A stretch of 64,000 nt of DNA, taken from assembly GCA_036429605.1 (NCBI GenBank), contig JAVFKD010000010.1, positions 620,001 through 684,000 of the forward strand, in the 5' to 3' direction. The translations under genes were made by a program, and so were the position numbers. Positions 47,921 through 59,944 of the stretch are shown here, piece by piece. The stretch is from Cladobotryum mycophilum. Its lineage: Eukaryota; Ascomycota; Sordariomycetes; Hypocreales; Hypocreaceae. The stretch's first letter is position 1; every line of letters begins with the position of its first letter. The notes under the pieces are model-generated. The model saw only the letters and a program-made list of their open reading frames with translations. It was not told the origin of the DNA and ran no database searches.

Positions 47921-50900
47921 GTTTGTTTGGTTGAAAGTGGATGTGTGTGAAAGCGGGAAGCGGGAACGGGAGTAGCTCGCTCAGGTAGCAGAGGTAGGTA
48001 AGCAAAGCAAAAGCAAGGCAAAGCAAAGCAAAGAATTAAGGTAAGAAGGAAAAGGCAAGGCGGAATTGGAGAAGTTTGGTAGATTTCCCCAGTTTGTGTG
48101 ACCAGTGACCAGTGACCGGCAAGACAAGTAACAGAGTAACAGGGTGTGACAGTGACAGGGGAGCGGGAAGCTAGACCGCCATAACGATGGGATGGATTAA
48201 CCCAGAAGAGAGACAAGTGGAGGCTGGGGAGGCTTGGAAGGGGAAATGGATCTTCCCTGAAAGGTGCAGCGGCGGTGAAGAAGGGGATTTGGAGAGAAGG
48301 AGGAAGAAAAAATTGATATCGAAAGAGAGAAAAAACAGGGCAAGGGAGGATAAAGATAGGCAAGGAAGAAAAAACAAGACAAGGTAACAAGAAGCAGTGA
48401 TAGTGGCAGTGGTAACAGTAGTAGTATGCAGGTGGTATCGATAGCAAGTGATATCGTCAAGGTAACAGTGAATCCATGCAATCAATGCTCGTCTGCTGTG
48501 CGATGATGGGTGTGTGCGTTGGCATTCCAAGCAATCATTGACCAGGAATGTCTGCTCGTCCCCAATTCAACAAGAAAACGGGAACAGAAACGGCAGGTTA
48601 TTGGGCAGCAAGAAATGTGATGGGTAATAAAGCTGAATGAGGGAAGGGGTTTGATTCGACTGCTTATATGAGGGGAAGCAGCAGGACGAGAATGGGGGGC
48701 ATATGTAAGAAGGGAGATAAATGGTTGGTCTGTCTGCCTGCCTGTCTGTGTTCTGCTCTTTATCTACCCATCGCCTATTTGTTTGCTTGGCTGTCTGGCA
48801 TCAGAGCACAAATCACGTCACGGTCCGATATGGCTTGTGACTGTGCGTTGGTGACTCTGGTGACTGATTGGAAAACTGGGCACTGCACACACTTGAGAGT
48901 GAGAGGGAGGGAGAGAGAGACGTAGGTAGGTAGGTATAGGTATATGAGAAGAAAAAAATGAGGCAGTGTGAAGCAATATGAGAGAATGCTTGGTTGAAAG
49001 CGGAAAGGCCTTGCTCTGCATTGATCAAGCCGTTCCCGTCCTCCTCGTGCCCCATCACCGAAGCAGCAAAGCCATCGGGTGCTCTAACTTGACGCCTACA
49101 AATGCAGGTCGGACACGTAGGAGGGGGGCGGCGGTGACGATGCGTTGGGTCGAGTGAACCCACAACGCCGAGGAAATGGACAAGGGGATTGCATAAAAAG
49201 GGAGAATGACGAGGGAAGGAGATTGGTAGGAGGGCTGGTTATGCAGTGTGGATAAAATAAAGCAAAAGGATTTGTGCAAAATGCAGCGCCTGAAATGAGA
49301 CAAGCAAGCAAAATGGGCATGCTTATGCTCAGCCGTCACGTTTTTTTTTTTTGGTCAGTGGTATGGAGATGGGGATGAGATGGCACGCTTGTTCATCGTC
49401 CAGCCAATCCATATCACCATCATCTTTTAGGTACATAGACATAAAAAATAGGATAGAGAGAGAGTTCAGTATAACTTACATGAACAAGGAGTAAGACGAG
49501 ATGGACAATGTGTAAGCGCAAGAGACCTTTGCTTCAGATTGGTTCTTCCTCTTTCTTTTTCTTTCTTTTTTATCTTCCCCGCCTAGAAAATTGCTGCTGC
49601 TGATCGCTGTCGTCGCGTGGATACACCTGTGATGGGGGGTCGTTTCGCTTCGGTTTCTGCGCGCAGGGACCCTGTGATGTCGATACCGCAGCCAACTAGA
49701 GTAACGCTTCGGTGGCTGGATGGACGGGCGAGGATGCTAAGCCAAGACCCGATGAGGATAAAAAAGGACAAGCTTCAACGGACCAAAAGCCTAATAACCA
49801 GGAATAGGAACAAGGGGAGAGCGAAGAGGCGGAAATGAAGAATGAATGAATGGCGGAGAGCTCAAGTAAATAGGTGAGGCGAGATGAGATGAGGCGGCGG
49901 TGGGGGTAAGGGAGAGAGAGAGGGCCACGATGCAGAGGGAGGGCTGGGGGGAGTAGTATTGTCGCCTTTACTAGGTAATTGGGAAAAGCTTCTCCTTGAG
50001 AAGGGAAAGGAAAAGGAAGATCCGGGAGGCGAGGATATAAGAATGGAATCCAACACCACCACGACATCGGGACCACCCCAGCTAAGAAAAGAAAACCCCA
50101 GTAGCCCAATTTAGGTGAAATATGGACGGTTGCCATGTCTGGCATTTTCTTACCGGTTGAATGCAAGCAAGCCGTTTCTGAGAAGAAGAAAAAGAGACAA
50201 AGAGAGAAGTGGGCAGGGGATCCAACGTCTGTGTTTTTCCCTCTCGCTTGTTCCTTGCCGGCGGATGCGGATGCGGCCGGGCGACCTACGTAATGCATCG
50301 TCAAACCTTTTTTCCCTTTCCTTCTTCCTTTAGCTTGTCTCTCCATGTCTCTCTTCTTGGTTCGTTCTCCATACTAGCTTGAGTAGGTGTGTCCGGCTAC
50401 CGGGCCAGACTCGGGTTTGACCAAGGCATCAATCTCTCTCTCTCTCTCTCTCTCTCTTCCTCCCTTCACCCCAGACTTGGAAGTGAATTCGGCTACTGCA
50501 GACTTGTTCTTTTTTACCTGACTGCATTGCATGTATAGGGCAAGTATGGTATGTATTCGCCAGGCCAATGGAGTGAATTTGGATCCCTTGCATGGTATTG
50601 ACCAAGGACCTTACTAACGCAACCGCGGGATAAAAATCTGCAGCATGATGAAACGCATCGAATACGACGAGATGCACGATACCAGCCTCAGTCATGCATG
50701 CATTTATTGACTCTTTCTCGTCCTTCTCTATGGAAACGAGGCGGGAAAAGAGCAATTCGCCGTGCCCAGTCACTTTAGTTTGCATAAAAGCTCCTTCATC
50801 CAACCTGTCAAAAGACACAGGACAAGACATGTTTGACAGGGTATCCAGTGCTCCTCTCTCCAAGACAAGACGCTTGTTCAAAATGATCGACGTCACCACC

Positions 50901-53900
50901 ACCCCCAGGCTTATCGCCCTGTACCACCACCCATTGTCATGGCCCCGGCCGATTATTGGGCTCCCATTGTGGGAAAGCCAATGACTCGCTACTTGGGAAC
51001 AATGTACAGCTGCTAATTCATCACAAGCATGTCAGATTGACTTCAACAGTTTGCCCCCTCTAAAAATCTTGTGCCTGACATGACCGAAAAGAAGGAGAAG
51101 AAATATCCTGATTTACACATCCCATGAGATAACCAGCGTCTCTCCAGATGCTGAAAGGTTGGTGTGATTGAATGCCGAGATGCCGTGTACAAGACAAGGA
51201 CCTCATTCAGCTTAACTCGTTGTACCTCTGGCCAGAAGGAGTAAGACGCCCAGAGAGGGGTTCTTGAGTCAACTTTGATACCATATCTAAACAGAATCGA
51301 TGCCTCTTCTCCCTCACCATCACCTTTTCTCCCATAAACCCATTCATACATACAAAATAATTCCATCTTTTCCGTCCATTCTACTACTTACTCACTTTGA
51401 CCCAAACTAGTTTAGTCCCTCGATGCATGTCAGCTGCACCGCCTTCAATTCAACTGGTTGGCAACCCGCCAGCACTTGTTTTCAACTGTCTCCCCCTCCA
51501 TTGCGTCTCTACTGCCCTTGCCTTGTCACTGGTAACGTTCTTCTCCTCCAACTTGTTCTCCCCTCCTCCGCACGGTACTTAATGCAGACGCCACAAGGTC
51601 ATGCAGCAAGACCAGTGAAAGGCAAGCCCAGACCCCGTTCAATTTTCAATCCAATGCGAACGTCTCCAGAACTCGGAGGTTTGTCTCAGTTGCTCGAGTT
51701 AAGGCCACAGTAGCCTGAATAATCCTTTTTCGCTATGGGGTATTTTCCCTCCGGGTGCTTACAAGCCCCGTAAGTTACGGTGCAGCAGCAACTCCCGTAC
51801 TTACAGATGACCCAGTCTCAGCCCGCTGCAAAACACACTGGGGATCCTGCGCCTTGCCCGCTCACTCTCCAAGTTTTATTACAAGTATGTACTCAACTGT
51901 GCAAAACGTGCATCACGATCGGAAAAACGGAACACAAAAGCCCATAGCAGCACTCTGGTCCCAATCTTTCGTCTTCCGAACCAACGGCTTGATTCCGTTC
52001 ATCTTCTCTATAAGCCCTTACCTCCAACAACTACCGGCAGCGCCATCTTAGGCTTGCTTCTTCTTTCGGCATCTCGTCCCCCCGGACATTTCACGGTGAC
52101 TCCCACCCGGAACATCCGGATGCTCCGGAATTGCGGAACTGCCGGGCGAAATTCTACGCAAACATCGAGCACGGGGTACATACATACGCATGTGGAAGAG
52201 ATGCATCAGACCGCACAAGATCAAATAAGCAGTTGGGATGATGGGGCGGGTCAAAAAAAGATTGTGCCCCTCTCTCTCCGTTCTAGACTCCAAGATAAAT
52301 GACTTGCGAATCTTTTCTCATTAAACGTCTCCATTTCTTTTCTCTCTTCATTTTCTTCTCATCATCGCCCGAGCAAGCCGCTCATCAGATCCACCAAGCC
52401 AATGCCCCCTCCCTTCCTATCGTATTTCCCCAATGACAGCTTGATTATTTCCTAGTACGCTCAGCCCTCACGTGAACTCGACTCCAAGCCAAAAACACGA
52501 ACGACTCTAGCACAACGGTGCACCAAAAGCGTGGAAGCCCTGCTCTGATCAACATGGATGAGGTCATTACTCAAACCAGCCTTGGCTTTAAGCTCGATCT
52601 CCCCCACCATTCCCACCCCTGAATACATTGAAATCTACCAATACCCAGTATTTTAGATGGCACAGAAAGAGTAGCCAATCTCTCTCTCTCTATGCGTATC
52701 CTCTCGTCCTATCATTTTATCCTAGCAGTCTTTTAAATGGCTTAGACCACGCGCCCTGTCAGGTCCTGCCTATGACTGCATAATGATTGCACGGGAATCA
52801 TGTCAGAGGCGATAAAACGTGGATAGTGGTTGGACGCGTGTAGATGTTGTCTGCGCCTCCACCATAACGTGTCGCGGCACGTCAAAAAGAGCCACATTTG
52901 AGAAAAAGCCACGATATTTGAAAAAAGACCATCAACCTTGCATTATTCCAAATGATTACATTTGTAAGATGCGGGCCGATGATTGACATCTTGTTCTCAT
53001 CATCGCGGGTGGCTGTGAACCATTCTTGACTCCATAAACCCTACACGGCTCATACATCCGAACCTCTTCAAGTAACAAAATGTAGAAGCTGGTACATGTA
53101 CATATTTGACACATCGTATTGTTGAGGCAGCCAAGACCCTGAGAGTGTCAAAAAAACGATTACGGCAATGAGATCTGCCTCTTTGTGGGGTCAAGGGTCC
53201 TACTGTCCATGACATCAAAATCCTCCATAGCCGGAGGCCTAGAGCACCAAACTTTTCTAATCATTGCCGATGTATCAGACAGACCGATGATCTATTCTCT
53301 AATCTATTGTTCATATCCGTCAAAGCCACCATCTGCGCATGAGGTGGCGCTTCGTCCTCATCCACAACAACACCCAAAGACCATGTGCTCCCCCATCTGG
53401 AAAGCCAAAAATGGCATGCGTTTTGCTTCCCGAGACTGTCGATCGAGGTTCGATCCACTTCATGCCGAGACATTATGGAAGCATCCGAAGCTGCCGAGCC
53501 CATTATGCGCAGCAGGGTAGTCAGAAAGCGACAAGGTATGGGGATCCTGGGCTCGTGGTCATCGAAAGCCATGTGGGGACAAAAGGATTGTCAGAGGCGT
53601 ATAACATTCAACTACTATCGTTCTAGATAGTGCTCCCATTACTCATCAGATATTTGTAGAGATGATGTGTGTGCAATATTTTGAACCTTGGATTGTAGAA
53701 AGCTGAAGTTAACCTAGAACGAGGATGATGAACGTCGGCATCTCTCTGGTTGCCTTTACCCTACTGCACAATGCTTATCTAGCATAAATGATACATTAGT
53801 TTTGGGGGCATATCGTAGGATGAAACGGTAATAAGAACTGGGAACATTTATATTAAACTGAGAAAGAAGACAAGCTCTATTCGAGGAGATAGTTACCATG

Positions 53901-54424
53901 GTTTATAATCACTAAACAAATATGCATGCATGACCTCACACTTACCATGTCTCCAGTGTGGCGGCGATCCATGATGCTTAGGTATCACTACTCTCTCCTC
54001 TTCGAATTGTTGCAAGGGATGATGTTCTAGCTGAGTGGATGTCGAGACATGGATGCACAAATCAAAAGCTACTCTAGCAAATGTAGAAATCATAAACCGT
54101 TGGCCACCAGACGAATGATTCAAGGTTTACATAGGCAAGAGGACAGTCATGTCTCAGCCAATGCTTATACCAGCACCCGCATACCGTCATAGGGAATAAC
54201 TTCAGATTGCAGCTGTAGCAATCACACCGCATCATGGAAGAGATATTCGGCACTACCAAGTCCCTAGGTGATATTTGGAGTGACCTAGTAAGCACAGTTT
54301 GTCCCATCTGGTTACTATAGACTACACTGCATATTCAGCACCTTTGACAGCCCCTTTGTGACTGAGAAAAAAATCATGTAGTAATTCTAGAGCCTGGCTT
54401 GGTACATCAACCGCCACTTCCATG
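47921..54424. other. 6.5-kb region without a recognisable gene
   Basis: The left part must contain the promoter and 5' untranslated region of the arrestin gene. It is rich in pyrimidine/purine-biased stretches, including a (CT)n tract, and in homopolymers (T11 near 49341). Several frames of 60-200 codons exist on both strands, but they are low-complexity Ser/Leu/Pro-rich translations of these tracts. I find no domain and no convincing splice structure. Confidence 0.5.
50433..50457. repeat. (CT)n microsatellite
   Basis: About 12 uninterrupted CT units in the gene-free region upstream of the arrestin gene. Confidence 0.9.
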
Positions 54425-55042
54425 TCACCCATGAAAAATCTGCTTGAGTATGTAATCTCGGTTCTCCTCAGAGTTTCCAGCTGAATCCACAACAATAACA
54501 TTGACCCTGTTATCATCTGGCCGGCATGGATGTTCGATCCACTTCGTGAAAGTAGCGCGAGAGTCCTCGACATGACGGGTGCCCCTGGCATCCAACGGAG
54601 GTTGATCCACGCCTGTGCGCTGGCTCCTCAATGGGACTCTTTTACGCAGCCTTTCGTCCAGCAAGTCCATATCATGAACGTGGGCCCTGCACTCGATGTA
54701 CCAGTAATCGCAGTTGTAAGTTTCGGCAAGTTTAATCCCGGTATCCAGTATCTCTTGGTAGTTGCAGATGCTGTCAACAATGACGCTCAACTCTTGCTTT
54801 ACCATGGCCTCTGCAAGGGCCCATTGAAGGCGATAGGCAATACTCGCGGCTTGGTCAAAGGAGATGCCATCCTCGATAAGAATAGTAGATCTGATGATAT
54901 CGTGATCGATGACCACGGCGCCAACGATTGATGGTCTTAGCAGCTCTGCCGTGGTGCTTTTCCCAGAACCCGGCGCGCCAGACATTTGTATGAACAGTTG
55001 TTTGCGGGAAGGGCGAGCCAAATTTTGTTTCACTGCGTCCAT
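54425..55042 (-). CDS. P-loop nucleotide kinase-like protein (AAA_33 type)
   Basis: Single exon, 205 residues. The Walker A loop GAPGSGKST is at residues 22-30, followed about 15 residues later by VVIDHDIIRST. That arrangement is typical of small phosphotransferases such as polynucleotide-kinase or zeta-type folds grouped as AAA_33. The Arg-rich stretch LLDERLRKRVPLRSQRTG resembles the LID or second Arg-finger region, and the C-terminus has VIVVDSAGNSEEN. It is probably a soluble ATP-dependent kinase; the substrate is unknown. The size matches the minimal fold, and the start is 21 residues before the loop. No operon-like partner is near. Confidence 0.75.
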   Translation of the reverse strand: MDAVKQNLARPSRKQLFIQMSGAPGSGKSTTAELLRPSIVGAVVIDHDIIRSTILIEDGISFDQAASIAYRLQWALAEAMVKQELSVIVDSICNYQEILDTGIKLAETYNCDYWYIECRAHVHDMDLLDERLRKRVPLRSQRTGVDQPPLDARGTRHVEDSRATFTKWIEHPCRPDDNRVNVIVVDSAGNSEENRDYILKQIFHG

Positions 55043-55627
55043 ATTATTGCTGCTGATCGTAATGGCTATATTCTCAAAGTCGACAACGTCTACAACCTGC
55101 TAGGTGGTGGTGGTGATTCGAAAGTCATCCATGCCCGCTGGGATAATTTGTCAGACGATGTTGGATACACCCCAAGTACCCTTAGTGGGAACCCTCACCG
55201 CTCATCTACAGCAGGGCTTATCTTTATACTGCCTAGGTGCATTGTTCACATCAGGCCTCGCTTCTGCCTGCTAGAAGAAAGAGCCGTAGATGCTTCCATC
55301 TCTCTCACTACTGAAAGACTCAACAAGTGTATTGGGAAATTGCATAGAATGATGGAAAGAGAAAGACTTTGTAAGACGAAGCATACAACAAACTACATAT
55401 CCTCTATAATCCTATACTACACTAAATGATAAAGTGGACAACGTCAAGTCTTCTGGCTGCCTAAAAGTCCTCCATATAATCACTTCTCCACGCGATCTTG
55501 ACATACTAGTTGCTCCAGGTGATTGTGAGTCATGCATTGCTACATCTTTCCAACATTGCTCCGGATTGTCGACGTGGCCGGGAGTTCCTCTCGTCGCTCA
55601 GGGTAACCCAAGCTGCCCTCCCTTCCT
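55043..55627. other. Intergenic, nothing recognised
   Basis: Lies between the kinase start and the X1 stop; contains no supported feature. Confidence 0.45.
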
Positions 55628-57189
55628 CTATTGCCTTGCCTGCAGGTTATTGGCGCGATAAAGCTCATGCGTGACCGAGAGAAGAAGGGGAATGAGCCTC
55701 TTCATGTGCCTAGGGTCATTCACATTGAAGCCGGGATATTGATGCATGGTCAAGAAGCCTTTCGTGCCCGATCCCGCGGTCCCTGCCTGAGGGATGCCGA
55801 AAGCCTGGCTCTTCATCGGAGCCCCTCCGCTTTGGACCGGCCGCTTCGATTCCGGTGTTTTTGGGCGCGCAGGAGTACTCTGTTGAGAGGGCTTGCTAGA
55901 GGGAGCCCCAGTCTGCGGTTCGGGTGAATCTCGCGTCGCATTGCTGCCTGTGATGTAGTCGACATACTCGTCATCATACTCGGCGATTATGATGAAGATC
56001 TCGTTGAAATCTTGCGAAATGATTACTCGTCTGTATATTTATTAGCATCCATCGTGTGAAGAGGGGTCCAGATGACAAACCTATGACGCTCTGGGTCCGC
56101 CAGCTTCGGCATCTCCCCAGAAAACGGCTTGCTAGAAATCCAAGCCGCCATCTCTGCACCCTCCTGCATTTGAATCGCCACCCTGTTGTCAACCCGCTTA
56201 TGGGGCTTCACCTCGATGATGGCCAGGGTAGGACAGTTTTCCTCCAGGATCCCGTCTTGCAGAAGTTGAAGGCATCCATCCGTTCGAGCAGTCATAATCT
56301 TGGTTTTGGCTTGCTCGATACTGAAAGCCATGCGAATCCCATACCATCCAATGTTATTGCTAACGGCAGGGTTGTACATGCACAGGCCTTGAAGAAGGAG
56401 GACAAGAGACATGTTGATGATCTCTTCATCGGGCGGGTTCTTCAATGTGCCGGCAATGTAAGAGGCTGAGGTGGCCACTGATGGCTGTTTCCCACGACTT
56501 GAGGGTTGACTCTTATCGGTTTCTTCAGAGTGATCGGCCTGACTTCCATCAGAGCTTTCGGATTGGCTACTCTTGCCATGCATGCTTGGGCCTGGGCGGA
56601 TAGGCAAAGGCCTGGACCACTCTCCGTGCGAGCTGCGTTGGAGTCTCATGACCTGCTTGCCATCTCCATCGCCCTCTCTCACACTGCCTTCCTCGGAATC
56701 TACCTGAGATTCGCTTTCGTCACTTTCCCCCAGTTCCGGCTCCATCCAAAGCTTAACGGAACTGAACAAGGCTTCCCCGCTGACCTTTTTGTTCAGGGAT
56801 TCCTTCATGCTGTCGTGTATAGCAAGGCGTCGGGTAATGGTGTTGACAGATTGCTTCCAAGCGGCCAGCCCGAGCCACGTGGTTGGATCTTGTTGGTTTG
56901 ACTCAAATGCCTGATACCAAGGGAACATGTCGAAAAGGTTTTGGGACGTCGTCTGAAGGGAGGTAACCCGACCCAAATCTTGAAGCTTGCCAAAGAGCTC
57001 ATCATGGGTGAGGTAAGTCTTGTGCTCTTTCCAGAGCACCTTGAGGAGAAGCCAGTCTTTGTAACCCACCTTGGACCCGGAGCCAATCTGGCGTCTCCGG
57101 GATAAGAGGGTGTCGGTTTCTAAAACTTCAGCCCTTTGAAGCTGGGCTTTCTATTCTAAACGGCTGTCTGGGATAATGATGTTTGACAT
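55628..57189 (-). CDS. X1: PD-(D/E)XK nuclease-like fungal protein, TAG at codon 13
   Basis: The frame is join(55628..56030,56081..57189), 504 codons, with a 50-nt intron at the same codon as in X2. The N-terminal 110 residues form a conserved helical region (DWLLLKVLWKEH, TTSQNLFDMFPWYQAF). A variable acidic linker follows. The core then has PPDEEIINMSLVLLLQGLCM, ARTDGCLQLL, LAIIEVKPHKR and MQEGAEMAAWISS. Asp of TARTDG, the E-x-K of IIEVKP and the following Gln fit the PD-(D/E)XK phosphodiesterase layout of fungal PDDEXK-type proteins. This is a motif-based inference. The tail after the intron is Pro/Ser-rich and ends in a conserved block (GFLTMHQYPGFNV). Codon 13 (57151-57153) is TAG where X2 has Trp. 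Without readthrough, editing or reinitiation the protein cannot be made from this ATG; an internal start would lose part of the N-terminal domain. Confidence 0.75.
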
Positions 57190-58121
57190 GATGTCGATTG
57201 GCCGAGTTGGCGGCAAAGATGGATGGTTGTGGGTTGTGAGTTGTGTAAGTGGCTGCGAGTTTGAATGATTTGTAGACACCATTATTGAGGGCATAGCATG
57301 GCCATTAAATAGTCGCCGCTGGTACTCATGTTCATCCAGTTGGGTTGGATACAATTGACCCGATGTTCTAAGTTTCCAAAAAGTGCATCCCTCAACGTGT
57401 CTCAAGTTCCGCTGTGGTGTGGTGTCTGCCTTGGGCCGTTGCAACTTGGCCTACTAAATGTTAACCGCCTACGGAAAACTGGGTCCAACACGTCGACCAA
57501 CAACGGGGATCAAGTGCTACCCAATATGTTTGTGAGTAATCGTGTCGGAGAATGTCTGCCTAGTGAGTTTGTCCTTATGCGTGTTGGTTCGCTCTTTTGC
57601 GCAATGAGGCGGTTTGGCACTAATTTACGCCAATGAAGTTCAATCTGAGGTGTTTTAGCCGGCGTATCGCTGGCGTGCACTTTGTCTGCCATCCTCCCTC
57701 TGGGATTAACGGCGTTTCGCTGGCCTTTTGGCCGCGGGCAAGTGTCAACCTGGCTTGCCCCCCTGACGAACCAGGCCGCCTGCTTCAGCCTCTTTGTCTG
57801 ATTGAGCGTATCGGGTATCCCAATTACCGCTTTCGCAAGAAAATCCCTCACGACTGTGAGCCTGGTACCTTTCATCTGAAGGCAGCCTTGGCCAGGCTGG
57901 GGTTGGCGCTTCTTGGGCGATGTTCTTTCAAGCAAGCGGCACAAATTCAGGCGCTGTACCATCTTTGTTTTGATGATCAGATTAAACGCCCGCCAGCCTT
58001 TTCTGTGTGACCTAATCTAGTTTCCAAGTTGTGCAATACAAGCAGATACCCAGTCAAGACGAAGTCATACCATATCCCAATGCTCAACAAGCCAATTTCA
58101 GTTTATACAGCTCTTTCGAGT
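57190..58121. other. Intergenic between X1 and Y1
   Basis: Promoter region of X1. Between about 57510 and 58010 there are long overlapping open frames on both strands (126 and 151 codons), caused by GC-rich composition; neither has a domain. Confidence 0.45.
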
Positions 58122-59398
58122 TCAGTGAACTGCAGGTGATGATTTTGAGTCAATGCCTTTTGTGATAGATGGCCGTTTCAATTCCATGACTGGACCCGGA
58201 GCTTCATCAGTGCGTAGTGTCGAAGTCGTGCCAGGGTCCTGACTGCGACAATGATCCTCCTCTCTGGCAGATTTGTGCTCATGTGCATCGCAGAACGTGG
58301 TATTCCCAATCGGTTCAGCCAATAGCCACTGAGCTACAATCAGGCCGTCAGCAGGAACGCTCTCATCTGGACTGACAAGGTCTAGCAAGCGAGAAATCCG
58401 AACGTGAAACTGCCCGCTCTCAACATGCATCTGTAGGATTCGGCCACCCCCATCATAAAAGCTGAATAGTAGCATCTGTGACTTGTGTCAGTGTCCATGC
58501 ATATCTTCATCGGTAGCCGTGGACTGATAACTTACAGGAAAGGTATAGTGATCAGGCCAGAAGCGTTGCGCCAGTTGATCCCTTAACAACTTAACGGCCG
58601 ACAAAAGCTCGCTCCGTAGAATGCGATCATCAGGTACTAAGCTATCATTCACAACTGCCAGACTGTGAGATATGTTTTTATTTGGTGACAAGTCATTTGC
58701 CAGCGGTTTGTACGAAAACCATCGGCGGGCCAGCAAGAACTCATGCCATTTCCCAGGGTAAATACAATCTCGTTGGAAATTGTTTACTTTTGTTCGATAC
58801 ATTGGAATGCTACCAGTGATTGTAATCAGTACGGATAGAATACTGGTTTTAACCACGATTCATGGGTTACCTACCATGGGGTATCCCAGTAGGGATTGCG
58901 GTCATCCACGTAGCACCCCTCATATTCGCTATACCTCGGGGTTGTCACCAAGGCCAAAACATATGAAGAGAAGCGCTCAGCATCGGCGACATTAGGAGAT
59001 GGGCTCCCGAGCGAGTTAAGCCTCACTGGCTCAGGCTTTGGCCATTTCTCACCACGCTGCTCGAAATGTTTGACCCGTTGCGCTGCTTCAAGGGACGAGC
59101 CACCTACAAAGTATCTTGGCTCAACGTCAATCTGTTTTGTGTCATCAACCTCAAACGCAAGGCCACGCTCAACGCCAAGAGACTTGAGATCGTCATCGGA
59201 AAGAAGAGGTTTATCGGTCCATTTCTCAAGCTGGTGTTTCAAACGAGTGCACTGAAAGTAAAGATTGATGTGCCACTCAGCCTGTGGGTCGGGGAATGGT
59301 CGAGGTAAAGATGAAACGAAGCGATGGAATGATATCTCCTTTGGCTTCTTTGACACCTTACTCGATGACGTTCTGCTTCGACGGCTTCCGTGGGGCAT
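58122..59398 (-). CDS. Y1: conserved unknown protein, paralogue of Y2
   Basis: There are three exons, join(58122..58475,58536..58809,58875..59398), with introns of 60 and 65 nt; the protein is 383 residues. I recognise no known domain. The architecture matches Y2. It has a basic N-terminus, then PKEISFHRFVSSLPRPFPDP, KPLLSDDDLKSLGV and VEPRYFVGGSS. The DRNPYWDTP end of exon 1, ILRSELLSAVKLLRDQL, and SFYDGGGRILQMHVESGQFH with VRISRLLDLV follow. The gene has a hydrophilic tail and no signal peptide or membrane segment, so it is probably intracellular. Both introns are at the same codons as in Y2, which confirms the exon model. It lies 932 bp upstream of X1 on the same strand. Confidence 0.8.
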
Positions 59399-59944
59399 GT
59401 TGTGATGAACCTTGAACCGATCAAGTGGAATGTAAGATTAGATTGCTCAAGGTGACGGTCCACGCGCCACGCGCTCTCTTGCCTTAACCTAGTCAATACA
59501 ATACTAAGCCGAAGTTGAACCGATGGCCAACCAAAACATTATGAAAGACGGCTAATATTGTATCATGGGAATGGGATTGCTCTTAGTAATAAGTATTGAG
59601 AAATTGATTCGTCCTGTGTTCTGAAAGATGGCGGCCAAAGGGGAACTGTGAAGGCGTAACCGGCATGGTCATCTATTTGTGGCAGAATCGGGCAACACAT
59701 TTGTTCCAATTCGGTTATATTACCCTGCAATCTATAGCCGCAGGCCACACTTCAGCTATAGATCTCATCTCGGGGAGGCCTAGTTTTACAAAAGGAATAA
59801 AAAAGGTTTATGCAGATCTATTCTTGCTTACTCTCTGTCGGTATACTGTGACTGCTTACGTTTCCAAAAGTTGTCGACGTTTCTCAAGATTACTGCCGTT
59901 TCCCAATGTTGCTAATGTTGCCAATGATGGCCAGAAATTCCCCA
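59399..59944. other. Intergenic between Y1 and X2
   Basis: 546 bp forming the promoter of Y1 and the 3' side of X2. No feature identified. Confidence 0.45.

Noticed and set aside
53440..53460. GGTTCGATCC word resembling a tRNA T loop
   Set aside because: No matching acceptor or D arm nearby.
20520..57153. UAG reassigned as a sense codon
   Set aside because: TAG serves as the terminal stop of several genes here (for example X1 itself), and the lone TAGs are few.
57510..58010. Overlapping 126- and 151-codon frames on opposite strands between X1 and Y1
   Set aside because: No domain, no paralogue at the equivalent place in the X2-Y2 unit, and mirror frames due to composition.
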